Assembly: GCA_030532905.1 (NCBI GenBank)
Contig: JAUNKE010000019.1
Coordinates: forward strand, 1-36,010
Direction of reading: 5' to 3'
DNA from: Peptostreptococcaceae bacterium
GTDB lineage: Bacteria; Bacillota; Clostridia; Peptostreptococcales; Filifactoraceae
Length of the DNA stretch: 36,010 nt
This document shows positions 25,878 through 34,240 of this stretch, piece after piece. Each line of letters begins with the position of its first letter. Position 1 is the first letter of the stretch. The translations under genes were made by a program, and so were the position numbers. The notes under the pieces are model-generated. The model ran no database searches, was not told the origin of the DNA, and worked only from the letters and a program-made list of their open reading frames with translations.

Positions 25878-26651
25878 TTACTCCTCAACTACACGCTCGC
25901 CGAATTCCGCTTCATACTCTTTACGAAAACGCTCAAAGCCGTTTTCCTGAATTTCTTTTGCAATTTCCACGCCGCCGGTTTTATAAATTTTTCCGTTAAT
26001 CATCACATGCACAAAATCCGGTTTGATATAGTCGAGTACCTTATCATAATGTGTAATGATAAGCAGCGAGTTGTTTTCATTTTTCAATTTGCCGACACCT
26101 TCAAACACGATTTTGGTCGCATCGACATCGAGTCCGGAATCGGTCTCGTCCAAAATCGCAAGCTTCGGCTCCAATACGGAAAGCTGGAGAATTTCGTTCT
26201 TCTTTTTTTCTCCACCCGAAAAACCGACATTCAAATGACGACTTGCATAGCTTTCATCGATGCCGAGCGCCTGCATTTTTTTCTTCAATTCTTTGTTAAA
26301 TCCTAAAATCGATTGTTTTTTTCCGGTCACGGATTCTTTTGCCGTTCTCAAAAAATCTTCCACGCTCAGTCCCGGGATTTCAAGCGGGTATTGGAAGGAG
26401 AGGAACAGCCCTTTGCGCGCGCGCTCGTCAACCGACATCTCCACGATGTCTTCGCCTTCGAAAAGAATTTCGCCGCCATCCACTTCGTAAACGGGATTTC
26501 CAATCAGCGTTCCGGCAAGTGTCGATTTACCGGCACCGTTTGGCCCCATAATCACATGAACTTCGCCAACATTTATGCTAAGACTCACGCCTTTAAGAAT
26601 TTCTTTGTCATCCACCTTAGTTTTCAAATCATTAATCTTTAATAGATTCAT
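25878..26651 (-). CDS. sufC: Fe-S cluster assembly ATPase SufC
   Basis: A 257-residue ABC-type ATPase that is soluble rather than a transporter subunit. Walker A GPNGAGKST is at residues 36-44, the signature motif appears as GFSGGEKKKNE, and Walker B is LAILDETDSGLD; the last two are typical of SufC. It drives conformational change in SufBD during cluster assembly. First gene of the minus-strand suf operon, with TGAGGT a few bases ahead of the ATG and a promoter/palindrome about 40 bases upstream. Confidence 0.97.
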   Translation of the reverse strand: MNLLKINDLKTKVDDKEILKGVSLSINVGEVHVIMGPNGAGKSTLAGTLIGNPVYEVDGGEILFEGEDIVEMSVDERARKGLFLSFQYPLEIPGLSVEDFLRTAKESVTGKKQSILGFNKELKKKMQALGIDESYASRHLNVGFSGGEKKKNEILQLSVLEPKLAILDETDSGLDVDATKIVFEGVGKLKNENNSLLIITHYDKVLDYIKPDFVHVMINGKIYKTGGVEIAKEIQENGFERFRKEYEAEFGERVVEE

Positions 26652-26689
26652 ACATACCTCACATTTTAATTCCGATTAAATTACTATGA

Positions 26690-26719
26690 ATTATACACAA
26701 AAAAATTTGTATAAGTCGA
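26690..26719 (-). promoter_or_regulatory. Suf operon promoter overlapped by a palindrome (candidate operator)
   Basis: On the minus strand: TCGACT (complement of 26714-26719), an 18-base spacer and a perfect TATAAT (complement of 26690-26695). Across it lies TTATACA-N10-TGTATAA (26691-26714), whose arms cover the -10 and the edge of the -35. A repressor bound here would block RNA polymerase. The regulator is unknown; it does not match the Fur or PerR box as I know them. Confidence 0.55.
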
Positions 26720-27085
26720 TACAATTATATGCTTTTCAAGAAATAATTGCAATAGGCAACACAAAAAAAGTTTGGTTTTCGTGTCAAATTTTCAAGAGAA
26801 AAAGCTTTTTACAAAACCTATCGTTTCGATATTCAAATCCAACTTTCAATATTCGGGCACAATCCTTGGTGTTGAAAAAACTTTGAAATTCGGATTAAGT
26901 CTTAAAATCCAAACCGGATGCCGTATTTTGAAAAAATCCGATATAAAAATTTAGCCGCTTGTGCAAAAACCTATCGTTACTAACCTAATGCTTATCAATT
27001 ATACCCTTATGTCTATCGGAATAATCAACAATAATTTTGTTAAAAAAGCGTAAAAGTGAAAGTTCCGTGTAGAAAAAGAGATATA

Positions 27086-27094
27086 TGGTATAAT
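27086..27094 (+). promoter_or_regulatory. Extended -10 promoter for the AraC-type gene
   Basis: TGGTATAAT: a perfect -10 hexamer (27089-27094) with the TGn extension, and no clear -35. It stands about 110 bases upstream of the regulator's ATG. Confidence 0.5.
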
Positions 27095-27205
27095 GAAAAG
27101 GAAATCGGATTCAAAGTCGGAACCAAAAGCAAATTCAAATTGAAGCAAATGGATAGTAAAGAATGATATATTATTTTAGGAAGAAACAGACTTATGTGAG
27201 GAAAG

Positions 27206-27994
27206 ATGCAACATATTATCAATCAAATTATTTCTTATCTGCGTGAAAATCATCAGGATGCGGACAATATCGAAAAAATAGCTGCGCATTTCGGGTACAG
27301 CAAATTTCATTTCAGTCGCGAATTCAAAAGGCTGACCGGTTTTTCCGCCAATCAATTCATATCGTCTCTGAAGATGGAAAAAAGCATTGAATTTCTTGTG
27401 AAAGAAAATCGCTCCGTATTGTCCGCTCATTTACAGGCGGGATTTCTGAGCGCCGGCACTTTTTCGTCCAGCTTTGAGAAGCAGACGGGTATGACGCCGA
27501 AACAATATCAAAAGCAACTGCACTATCTGTATGAAGTGTTAAAAGAATATGAGCAGAACCGCTCCGTCGTTAAATCTCATTACGAGCCGAGCGATGAGAT
27601 TCATCAACAATCCAAATGCATCGTCACCTTGCACTTTCCAAAAGAATATCGACGGGGAGTGACCTTTGTCGGTTTGTTCAAGCAACCGATTCCGAATCAC
27701 CGACCGATTGTGGGAAAGGCGATTGTAGGAAATACAATTTGTATTTTGGATAAAATTCCTACGGGGAAATTTTATCTGCTTTCTTGCTCCATTGAGAAGG
27801 GAGCTTCTTTGACGGATTATTTTGTAATGAAGGATTGTCTGCGAGCAAAAGTTGAAGAACCGATTGTTTTTCCAAGAGATAATATGAAAGACTTTGAACT
27901 GCATTATCGCTCCGCATTGCCACATGACCCGCCGATTACAATCAATTTGCCGAAGTTGTTGGCGGATGGGCTTCATCGAGAAAAAGAACAATGA
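27206..27994 (+). CDS. AraC-family transcriptional regulator (N-terminal HTH)
   Basis: A 262-residue regulator. The AraC-type double helix-turn-helix is at the N-terminus (about residues 8-105): IEKIAAHFGYSKFHFSREFK is the first helix pair and SAGTFSSSFEKQTGMTPKQY the second. The C-terminal 150 residues form a domain I do not recognise, likely sensing a ligand. GAGGAAAG precedes the ATG. It stands alone with its own promoter, divergent from suf and 175 bases ahead of a VOC protein gene read in the same direction. Targets are unknown; the VOC gene and its own promoter are reasonable guesses. Confidence 0.9.
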   Translation: MQHIINQIISYLRENHQDADNIEKIAAHFGYSKFHFSREFKRLTGFSANQFISSLKMEKSIEFLVKENRSVLSAHLQAGFLSAGTFSSSFEKQTGMTPKQYQKQLHYLYEVLKEYEQNRSVVKSHYEPSDEIHQQSKCIVTLHFPKEYRRGVTFVGLFKQPIPNHRPIVGKAIVGNTICILDKIPTGKFYLLSCSIEKGASLTDYFVMKDCLRAKVEEPIVFPRDNMKDFELHYRSALPHDPPITINLPKLLADGLHREKEQ

Positions 27995-28169
27995 TATGGA
28001 TATTTTTTTGTACGCTTTGTTCTGACGGATGCTGATTTTTTCGAGGATTCATGATAAAACGGAAAAGTATAATATACAAAACCGCAATCTGTAAGAATTT
28101 TTTATCCGCAAAATAAGATATAGTATGAGCAGATAAATATTTATGTTGAAAACAAAACGGGAGGATAAA

Positions 28170-28523
28170 ATGAAGAGGATTAAAGCGACAAGTTTGGTGG
28201 CGGTTTTTCAGGTAAAAGATATGGAGGCGTCGATTGCTTGGTACAAAAAGTGGCTGGGCGAGCCGGATGTTATTCCGATGGAAAATACGGCGGAATATAA
28301 AATCGGTGAGAGTGCTTGGTTGCAATTATCCGCCGAAGAATTCGACAAAGCGGGAAGCGGTACCGTGGTTATCGGTGTTGATGATATCAGGGAATGTAAA
28401 AAGATTTTAGATCAACAGGGGATTGAAACGGGAGATATCATGGATTATGAAGTAGTGTTGGTTCTTGATATTTACGATATCGACGGCAATCAAATATCCT
28501 TTGCACAGGAAATGGAATTTTAG
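28170..28523 (+). CDS. VOC-superfamily (glyoxalase/bleomycin resistance-like) protein
   Basis: A 117-residue protein with the paired beta-alpha-beta-beta-beta pattern of the vicinal oxygen chelate fold: VAVFQVKDMEASIAWYKKWL at the start and YDIDGNQISFAQ at the end, both typical. Relatives include glyoxalase I, dioxygenases and drug-binding proteins, so substrate cannot be told. ATG 28170 follows GGGAGG; an in-frame ATG at 28143 is less well placed. A terminator follows at 28568. Confidence 0.88.
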   Translation: MKRIKATSLVAVFQVKDMEASIAWYKKWLGEPDVIPMENTAEYKIGESAWLQLSAEEFDKAGSGTVVIGVDDIRECKKILDQQGIETGDIMDYEVVLVLDIYDIDGNQISFAQEMEF

Positions 28524-28567
28524 TTGGGTAGCGACAATTAGAAAATCCAAAAGGATTCTTGTAGAAC

Positions 28568-28598
28568 AAAGAGGAAGCGAATCGTACTTCCTCTTTTT
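28568..28598 (+). terminator. Terminator of the VOC protein gene
   Basis: Perfect 10-bp stem AAAGAGGAAG (28568-28577) / CTTCCTCTTT (28587-28596) with a 9-base loop, running into T. The minus-strand rlmD transcript also ends near here and may use it. Confidence 0.85.
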
Positions 28599-28743
28599 AT
28601 AGTCCAAGTTATATGATAACACTAATATTCAACAAGATAACCGTAAAAACAAATTTCCGCTCTCTACATATTAACAATAAGAAATGTTGTTAATGGGTCG
28701 TTCCGGAAGACATCAGTATCAATCAAAAGTTAACATCAAGTGT

Positions 28744-30096
28744 TTATTTCTCAAGTTTTATAATCATTTCGCAATGCGGCGTATTCGGAAATTGGTCAAC
28801 GCCGACATAGGATTTTACCCGATAGCCGTGATTCTTGAATTTGGCAAGCTCCGTCGCCAAGGCTTTCGGATTGCATGATACATAGATGATTTCTTTTACA
28901 CCGAAGGAGAGCACATCGTCAATCGCTTTGGGATGCATTCCGCTTCGTGGCGGGTCGAGCAAAATGATGTCGGGTTTTGTGGAAAGTCCGGACACGACAT
29001 CTTTGACATCGCCGGCGATATAGTGGGCATTCGTGATTTGGTTGAGCTTGCAATTTTCATTCGCCATTTGCACGGCTTCCTCGATAATTTCGACTCCGAT
29101 GACCTGCTTGACTTTGGAAGAAGCCAAAATGCCGATTGTGCCGGTTCCGCTGTATAGGTCAAACAAAATTTTGTTTTCGGATTCGTCGAGCAAATTCAGT
29201 ACGGCTCGGTACAATGTTTCGGCACAAACGGAATTTGTCTGAAAGAAGGAGAAGGGAGAAATTTTGAATTTCAAGCCCAACGATTTTTCATAAAAAAAGT
29301 CGTTCCCATGAAGAATTTCCAGCTTGTCACAAAGAACGGCATCGGAAAGCGAATCGTTGATTGTGTGTAAAATGCTTACGATTTTTGCATCGGTTTTGAG
29401 CGAGAGCAGGATTTGCACATATTCGCTCAAGTCCAAATCAAGCTGTGATGTGGTAACGAGGTTGACCATCAGCTCATCGGTGTGATGTCCTTTGCGCACG
29501 ACAAGATGGCGCAAAAATCCTTCGTGCGAAAGCACTTTGTAGAATGGAATATTTTGCGCTTTGAAATAATCGACGGTGCTTCGAATAATTTTTCGGTAGT
29601 CTTCATCGACAATCAAACAGCTATCGACGGTTGTAACCGAATTGCTCTTGTTTTTCATATGCATGCCGAGCGAAAGGGGAGCATCTTTTTCTTCGTTGCC
29701 GAAAGTAAATTCCATTTTGTTTTTGTATTCGCGATGCTTCGGGCTCGGCAACACATCGATATCGGCGATTTCATCATGATGATATTCCGCAAAAAGTCTT
29801 TCGAGCTGTGCGGCTTTGATTTTAAGCTGCTCCTCATATTTTATCGGTAGGGTGCTGCATCCGCCGCAGATGCCGAAATGCTCGCAGATATTTTCGGTCT
29901 CGAGCGGCGATTTTTCAACGACGGACAAAATCTTTCCTTCAATTTTATTTTTTCGAATCTTTTTGACCATAATACGAACTTTTTGGTTCGGGATACCGCC
30001 CTTGAAGGATATTTTTTTGTCCTCGTGAAAGCCGAAGCCTTCTCCACCGAAGTCGATATCTTGTACCGTCAGTTCAATTTGTTCTCTTTTTTTCAT
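28744..30096 (-). CDS. rlmD: 23S rRNA (uracil-5-)-methyltransferase, RlmD/RumA family
   Basis: A 450-residue methyltransferase. An N-terminal TRAM domain (about residues 5-60) is followed by the [4Fe-4S] Cys cluster in CEHFGICGGC, then the SAM-binding fold with DLYSGTGTIGILA. The active nucleophile Cys408 is in YVSCNPKALA. It makes 5-methyluridine in 23S rRNA; which uridine (747 or 1939) cannot be told, as Gram-positive enzymes of this family may act on both. GGAGA lies before the start. Likely last gene of the operon with the rsuA- and rsmF-like genes. Confidence 0.93.
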   Translation of the reverse strand: MKKREQIELTVQDIDFGGEGFGFHEDKKISFKGGIPNQKVRIMVKKIRKNKIEGKILSVVEKSPLETENICEHFGICGGCSTLPIKYEEQLKIKAAQLERLFAEYHHDEIADIDVLPSPKHREYKNKMEFTFGNEEKDAPLSLGMHMKNKSNSVTTVDSCLIVDEDYRKIIRSTVDYFKAQNIPFYKVLSHEGFLRHLVVRKGHHTDELMVNLVTTSQLDLDLSEYVQILLSLKTDAKIVSILHTINDSLSDAVLCDKLEILHGNDFFYEKSLGLKFKISPFSFFQTNSVCAETLYRAVLNLLDESENKILFDLYSGTGTIGILASSKVKQVIGVEIIEEAVQMANENCKLNQITNAHYIAGDVKDVVSGLSTKPDIILLDPPRSGMHPKAIDDVLSFGVKEIIYVSCNPKALATELAKFKNHGYRVKSYVGVDQFPNTPHCEMIIKLEK

Positions 30097-30153
30097 ACAT
30101 TCTCCATATTCAACGATTGAGAAAAATTCTCTTTTATGTCTTTATACCTTAGA

Positions 30154-30882
30154 TTATTCTTTTTGAAAAAGCGATGTGATTTCCGACTCGCTCAACTCAC
30201 GCACTTCGCCAAGCGCTAAATCGGAATCCAAAACAAGATTACCCATCTGCACTCTTTTGAGAAAAACCACCTTCATACCGATATCGGCAAACATTCGTTT
30301 GACTTGATGAAATTTGCCTTCCTGAATCACGACATGGCAATGGGAATGATTGTTCTCGTCGGTTTTTAATATTTCCAAAACGGCGGGCATGGTTCGATAT
30401 CCGTCATCCAAGGTGATGCCTTGTGCAAAATGATCAATATGCGAAGCCTGTAAAATATTATCGACGATGGCGAAATATTTTTTGTCGATATGCTTTTTCG
30501 GCGACAGAAGCTCATGTGCCAACTGTCCGTCATTCGTCAAAATCAGCAAGCCTTCGGTGTCCTTGTCGAGTCGCCCGACGGGGAAAATATCAAAGATTTG
30601 ATATTCATCAGGCAAGAGGTCGATGACGGTCTGATGTCGGTTGTCGAAGGTTGCGGAGATTACATCTTGCGGCTTGTTCATCAGCAGATAGACATATTTG
30701 CGGTAATGGACGACTTCTTCGTCAAAATGCACAATGTCTTTTTCGGTGTCCACGATGCGCGCGCTGTCTTTCTCGATATGATGGTTGAGACGAATGCGCC
30801 CCAGCTTTGCATATTTTTTAATTTCACTTCGGCTGCCGATGCCCATATTGGACAGCAATTTGTCGATACGAATCTTTGCCAT
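30154..30882 (-). CDS. rsuA: 16S rRNA pseudouridine synthase, RsuA family
   Basis: A 242-residue enzyme with an N-terminal S4 RNA-binding domain (about residues 3-60, RIDKLLSNMGIGSRSEIKKY) and a pseudouridine synthase domain with catalytic Asp in GRLDKDTEGLLILTNDG. The later KFHQVKRMFADIG segment is also typical. It likely makes pseudouridine 516 in 16S rRNA. RluB/E/F-type relatives look similar, so the exact site is not certain. Its start shares a base with the preceding rsmF-like stop. Confidence 0.9.
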   Translation of the reverse strand: MAKIRIDKLLSNMGIGSRSEIKKYAKLGRIRLNHHIEKDSARIVDTEKDIVHFDEEVVHYRKYVYLLMNKPQDVISATFDNRHQTVIDLLPDEYQIFDIFPVGRLDKDTEGLLILTNDGQLAHELLSPKKHIDKKYFAIVDNILQASHIDHFAQGITLDDGYRTMPAVLEILKTDENNHSHCHVVIQEGKFHQVKRMFADIGMKVVFLKRVQMGNLVLDSDLALGEVRELSESEITSLFQKE

Positions 30883-32432
30883 TATAATAATCTCCAGTTT
30901 TGGTTGTATAAATTTTTTGCCACTTTGTTTTTGACTTTGACAAGTCCGAGCGGGTATTCATCCACACAGACGACATGGTATCCGTCGGGCAAATCCAAGT
31001 CGATGGTTTCGCATCGTAAATATTTGTAGAGCAAAGGGTCATTTGCCGTGAAGGTGATGCTGTGTTTGAAATCCGATTTTTTGTGCGCCATGATAAATGC
31101 GGGACTCGGAATGAATTGCTGATTTTTGATATCGCCGAGATACAATCCGTTTCGGATGATGCGAATATTTTTCAAATCGGATTGAAAGCCCAGCTCCTGA
31201 TAAATCGAATGATTGTTCAAAACGAGATTTTTTCGATTTATCGCGATAGTGAGCATTTCGCCTTCAAATTCCGCCAACAATTTTTCGAAATCGCTCGCTT
31301 CTTTGTTTTGCGGATTTTTATATTTGAAACTCGAAGTTTTTTTGCTTTTACGCGCTCCGAAATCTTCATTCAAAATCGAATTTCGTCTTTTGGGTTTTTC
31401 TTTTTTCAAACGACTCGGCTGCGGATTTTCGTCCGCCTGCTCGAAGTCAAAATTCGAAATCGGTGTTTGCGAATCCGAATTTTTTTCTTGAAATTCTTTT
31501 TGTACGGATTGATTATCGCCGAAGTCATCATTTTTTTCAAGAATCGCGAGAAAATGTCCTTCGCCTTTTAATTTATGCGGAAAAAGTCGAAAAGCGTTCA
31601 AGCCGTATCCGTTTTCAAATCCGAAATCTCGAGCGCCGGTGTATTCGGCAAAAGGATCTATCAGTCTAAAGTTCGAATTCGTCCGCAAAAAGTCTGAAAT
31701 GATTTCTTCGTTTTCTTCACGATTGAAGGTACAGGTCGAATAAATAATTCGTCCGCCTGCGCAACACATCTTCGCGGCATTGGATAAAATATCGCGCTGC
31801 AAGTCGGTGATATTTTCCATCGACGCGTAGGATTTGATAAGCTCCGGGCTTTTGCGGAACATTCCTTCGCCGGAGCAGGGGGCATCCACCAAAATTCGCT
31901 CAAAAAATTCAGGGAAAACCGCCGCCAAATCTTTCGGCTCGGCATTGGTGATGATGGTGTTGCGAATTCCCTGCGTCTCAATATTTTTCAAAATCGCCTT
32001 GGTTCTTTTCAGCGAAATGTCATTGCTGACGAGCAGACCGGTATTTTTCATCTTGCAGGCGATTTGTACGGTTTTGCCACCGGGCGCTGCACAAAGGTCG
32101 AGCACCTTCATATCGGGTTTGACATCCAAAAATTCCACGACGCTCATGGCGGAAGGCTCTTGCAAATAATATAGACCGGCATGATACAAAGGACTCTTTG
32201 AAAGATTTACATCGCTTGGATAATAATAACCGGTGGGGCACCAGGGCACTTGCTCTTTGTCAAATGACAGAAGAGGCGAAAATTTTTTCCAAAAAGTTTG
32301 ATTATCGATTTTTAATGAATTCAGTCGAAAGCCCTGCATTTTCTCCAAGGCATAACTTTGCATAAAGATATCAAAATCTTTGCCGAGCAAAGATTGCATT
32401 TTTTCGATATAGTCTATTGGTAAATTGTTCAT
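30882..32432 (-). CDS. RsmF-like rRNA cytosine-C5 methyltransferase
   Basis: A 516-residue NOL1/NOP2/Sun-family RNA m5C methyltransferase. The SAM motif CAAPGGKTVQ, the catalytic segment DAPCSGEGMFRKSPE and the second Cys in YSTCTFNREENEE are present, followed by two C-terminal domains of the RsmF type. Between the core and the C-terminal domain (about residues 305-375) is a Lys/Gln/Ser/Asn-rich, likely disordered linker. Probable product is m5C in 16S rRNA. AAGGAAG lies before the start. It is the first gene of the minus-strand rRNA-modification operon and is divergent from ridA. Confidence 0.9.
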   Translation of the reverse strand: MNNLPIDYIEKMQSLLGKDFDIFMQSYALEKMQGFRLNSLKIDNQTFWKKFSPLLSFDKEQVPWCPTGYYYPSDVNLSKSPLYHAGLYYLQEPSAMSVVEFLDVKPDMKVLDLCAAPGGKTVQIACKMKNTGLLVSNDISLKRTKAILKNIETQGIRNTIITNAEPKDLAAVFPEFFERILVDAPCSGEGMFRKSPELIKSYASMENITDLQRDILSNAAKMCCAGGRIIYSTCTFNREENEEIISDFLRTNSNFRLIDPFAEYTGARDFGFENGYGLNAFRLFPHKLKGEGHFLAILEKNDDFGDNQSVQKEFQEKNSDSQTPISNFDFEQADENPQPSRLKKEKPKRRNSILNEDFGARKSKKTSSFKYKNPQNKEASDFEKLLAEFEGEMLTIAINRKNLVLNNHSIYQELGFQSDLKNIRIIRNGLYLGDIKNQQFIPSPAFIMAHKKSDFKHSITFTANDPLLYKYLRCETIDLDLPDGYHVVCVDEYPLGLVKVKNKVAKNLYNQNWRLL

Positions 32433-32450
32433 ATTCTTCCTTTCGCTCTT

Positions 32451-32479
32451 ATTCTACCATATTTTTTCAAATAGTTGAA
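32451..32479 (-). promoter_or_regulatory. Promoter of the rRNA-modification operon (divergent pair, minus)
   Basis: On the minus strand: TTCAAC (complement of 32474-32479), a 17-base spacer and TGGTAGAAT, an extended -10 (TAGAAT is the complement of 32451-32456). It predicts a leader of only about 12 bases before the rsmF-like gene. The -35 is weak (3 of 6). Confidence 0.5.
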
Positions 32480-32503
32480 TGTTTTGAGTGAGAGTGGTAG
32501 AAT
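32475..32503 (+). promoter_or_regulatory. Promoter of ridA-mazG (divergent pair, plus)
   Basis: TTGAAT (32475-32480), a 17-base spacer and TAGAAT (32498-32503), with a TGG extension just before. The -35 lies on the same bases as that of the opposite promoter, and the two extended -10 elements are identical 9-mers. The leader to ridA is about 130 bases and holds a small hairpin (CCGAA/TTCGG, 32537-32551). Confidence 0.6.
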
Positions 32504-32639
32504 GGAATTGGCAAAATTCAAAGCTTGGAATTGATTCCGAAATGCATTCGGCAACGGAAAATTTTGTTGTTGATGATTTTCCAAAAAACTGTCATATCGG
32601 ATTTCGGAATAAATGTAATTAAAAAAATCGGAGGTTATC

Positions 32640-33014
32640 ATGAAAAATTTAGCAACGGAAAAAGCACCTGCGGCAATCGGACCGTACTCACAAGGCTATG
32701 AAGCGAACGGATTCGTATTTACATCCGGACAGTTGCCGGTCAATTTGCAAACCGGAGCGATTGAAGAAGAAATCAAGGCGGCGACCATCGCATCGCTGAA
32801 CAATGTCAAAGCGATTGTGGAAGCGGCTGGATTGAGCGTAAATCATATTATAAAAACGACCGTATTCTTGCGCGATATGAATGATTTTCCGCAGATGAAC
32901 GAAGTTTACAGCGAATTTTTCGGAAATCATGCGCCGGCTCGCTCGACCGTTCAAGTGGCAAAACTACCGAAGGATGCTATTGTTGAAATCGAAGCAATAG
33001 CTGCGCGCGCATAA
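32640..33014 (+). CDS. ridA: RidA family 2-iminobutanoate/2-iminopropanoate deaminase
   Basis: A 124-residue RidA with the family's IGPYSQGY near residue 13-20, TSGQLPV, and ARSTVQVAKLP with Arg101, the residue that binds the carboxylate, plus Glu118. It destroys reactive enamine/imine intermediates made by PLP enzymes such as threonine dehydratase. GGAGG precedes the ATG. It overlaps the mazG-type gene by one base (TAATG), so the two are translated together, pairing two damage-control enzymes. Confidence 0.95.
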   Translation: MKNLATEKAPAAIGPYSQGYEANGFVFTSGQLPVNLQTGAIEEEIKAATIASLNNVKAIVEAAGLSVNHIIKTTVFLRDMNDFPQMNEVYSEFFGNHAPARSTVQVAKLPKDAIVEIEAIAARA

Positions 33015-34087
33015 TGAAGATTACTATTGTCGGGATGGGAGCGGGCGCGTTGTCGTCCATCAGCTATGGCGCGCTGGAAAGTATAAAGAAAGCCAAGCAT
33101 CTTTTTTTGCGCACACAAAGACATCCCATCGTTTCGGATTTTGATGAAATGGGCATTTCCTATCGAAGCTTCGATCATCTTTATGAGGAATGTGACGATT
33201 TTCAGTCCGTCTATCAATCGATTGTGCGCAAGCTGATTGCTCAGGCAAAGCAGCAGAGCGAAATCGTCTATGCGGTGCCCGGCCATCCGCGCGTTGCCGA
33301 GATAACGGTCGAATTGTTGGAAGAAGAACAAAAACACAATCCGAATCTACAGCTTCAAATTGTTTCTTCGAGCAGTTTTTTGGATGAGACCTTTTTGTTT
33401 TTGAATCTCGACCCGACCAAAAAAGGAATCACGCTGCTGGATGCGCTCGATTTTGACGATGAGAGTCTGTATGCGAAAACCGATATCGTATTTACACAGG
33501 TTTTCAACAGTTACACCGCATCGGAACTCAAGCTTCGTCTGATGGAGCATCTGAAAGACGAAATGGAAATCACATTGTTCAAAGGGGTGGGGATTTCGGA
33601 TTTGGAATATCAAATCACCGTTCCTTTATATGATATGGACAAAGTCGGATTTGAATTCGACCATCTCAGCAGCATTTTTATTCCATATCAAAAAGAGAAT
33701 TTTCGATTCAAAAATCTCTTTGAGCTGATGGAAATTATAAAAATTTTGCGAAGTGACAAGGGATGTCCTTGGGACAGAGAGCAAAATTTTGAAACGCTGA
33801 CGCCGTTTTTGAGCGAAGAAATCGAAGAATTAACCTCAGCCTTAAAAAATAATGACATCGACAATGTCATTGAAGAGATGGGCGATGTGTTGAATCTGTT
33901 GGTAATGTTGGCACGATTAGGTGAAGAACTTGAATATTTCAATATGTTCGATGTGGTCGATGGGATTTGTAACAAGTTGATTTTTCGTCACCCTTATGTG
34001 TTTGACAAGCAAAAAAATTTGGATTTGGAAAGCGCAAAATTGGTCTGGGAACAGCAAAAAAATAAAGAAAAACAAAACAATATGTAG
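33014..34087 (+). CDS. mazG: MazG-type nucleotide pyrophosphohydrolase fused to a tetrapyrrole methylase-like domain
   Basis: A 357-residue two-domain protein of the YabN type. The N-terminal part (about 1-220) has the tetrapyrrole (SAM-dependent) methylase fold with VGMGAGALSSISYGALE and VYAVPGHPRVAE. The C-terminal part (about 235-350) is MazG with the metal-binding EEIEELTSAL and EEMGDVLN Glu/Asp residues. MazG hydrolyses NTPs to NMPs and pyrophosphate, clearing abnormal nucleotides. The substrate of the methylase-like domain is unknown in this family. It follows ridA and precedes HU, an order seen around mazG in Firmicutes. Confidence 0.92.
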   Translation: MKITIVGMGAGALSSISYGALESIKKAKHLFLRTQRHPIVSDFDEMGISYRSFDHLYEECDDFQSVYQSIVRKLIAQAKQQSEIVYAVPGHPRVAEITVELLEEEQKHNPNLQLQIVSSSSFLDETFLFLNLDPTKKGITLLDALDFDDESLYAKTDIVFTQVFNSYTASELKLRLMEHLKDEMEITLFKGVGISDLEYQITVPLYDMDKVGFEFDHLSSIFIPYQKENFRFKNLFELMEIIKILRSDKGCPWDREQNFETLTPFLSEEIEELTSALKNNDIDNVIEEMGDVLNLLVMLARLGEELEYFNMFDVVDGICNKLIFRHPYVFDKQKNLDLESAKLVWEQQKNKEKQNNM

Positions 34088-34104
34088 AAAATACTTGAAA
34101 ACAC

Positions 34105-34133
34105 TTGACTTTATGATTTTTATCTGATAAAAG
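34105..34133 (+). promoter_or_regulatory. Possible promoter of the HU gene
   Basis: TTGACT (34105-34110) with TAAAAG 17 bases on. The -35 is good but the -10 weak. A TGGTATTAA at about 34190-34198 is an alternative extended -10. One of the two probably serves HU, since the 150-base gap and no shared overlap argue against simple co-transcription with mazG. Confidence 0.35.
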
Positions 34134-34240
34134 TATATAGCAAGGATAATTTTTTTATTGCAAGCAATGTTCTTTTGGGGGATTGTTTTGTGGTATTAAA
34201 AGTATTTATTGTTACTTAAATATTTTTTAGGAGGTATTCG

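Larger units (their letters stand above)
26652..27205. other. AT-rich intergenic region between divergent sufC and araC-type genes
   Basis: About 550 bases without a credible gene. The left end holds the suf promoter and a palindrome (26690-26719); the right end holds an extended -10 promoter (27086-27094). The centre (about 26720-27060) is AT-rich, with only short open frames lacking ribosome sites, and I see no RNA gene or repeat in it. Confidence 0.5.

Noticed and set aside
26686..26886. 66-residue frame upstream of suf
   Set aside because: AT-rich, low-complexity translation with no ribosome site, overlapping the suf promoter region.
28670..28694. ATTAACAA/TTGTTAAT hairpin as rlmD terminator
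   Set aside because: Eight-bp AT-only stem without a T run on either strand.
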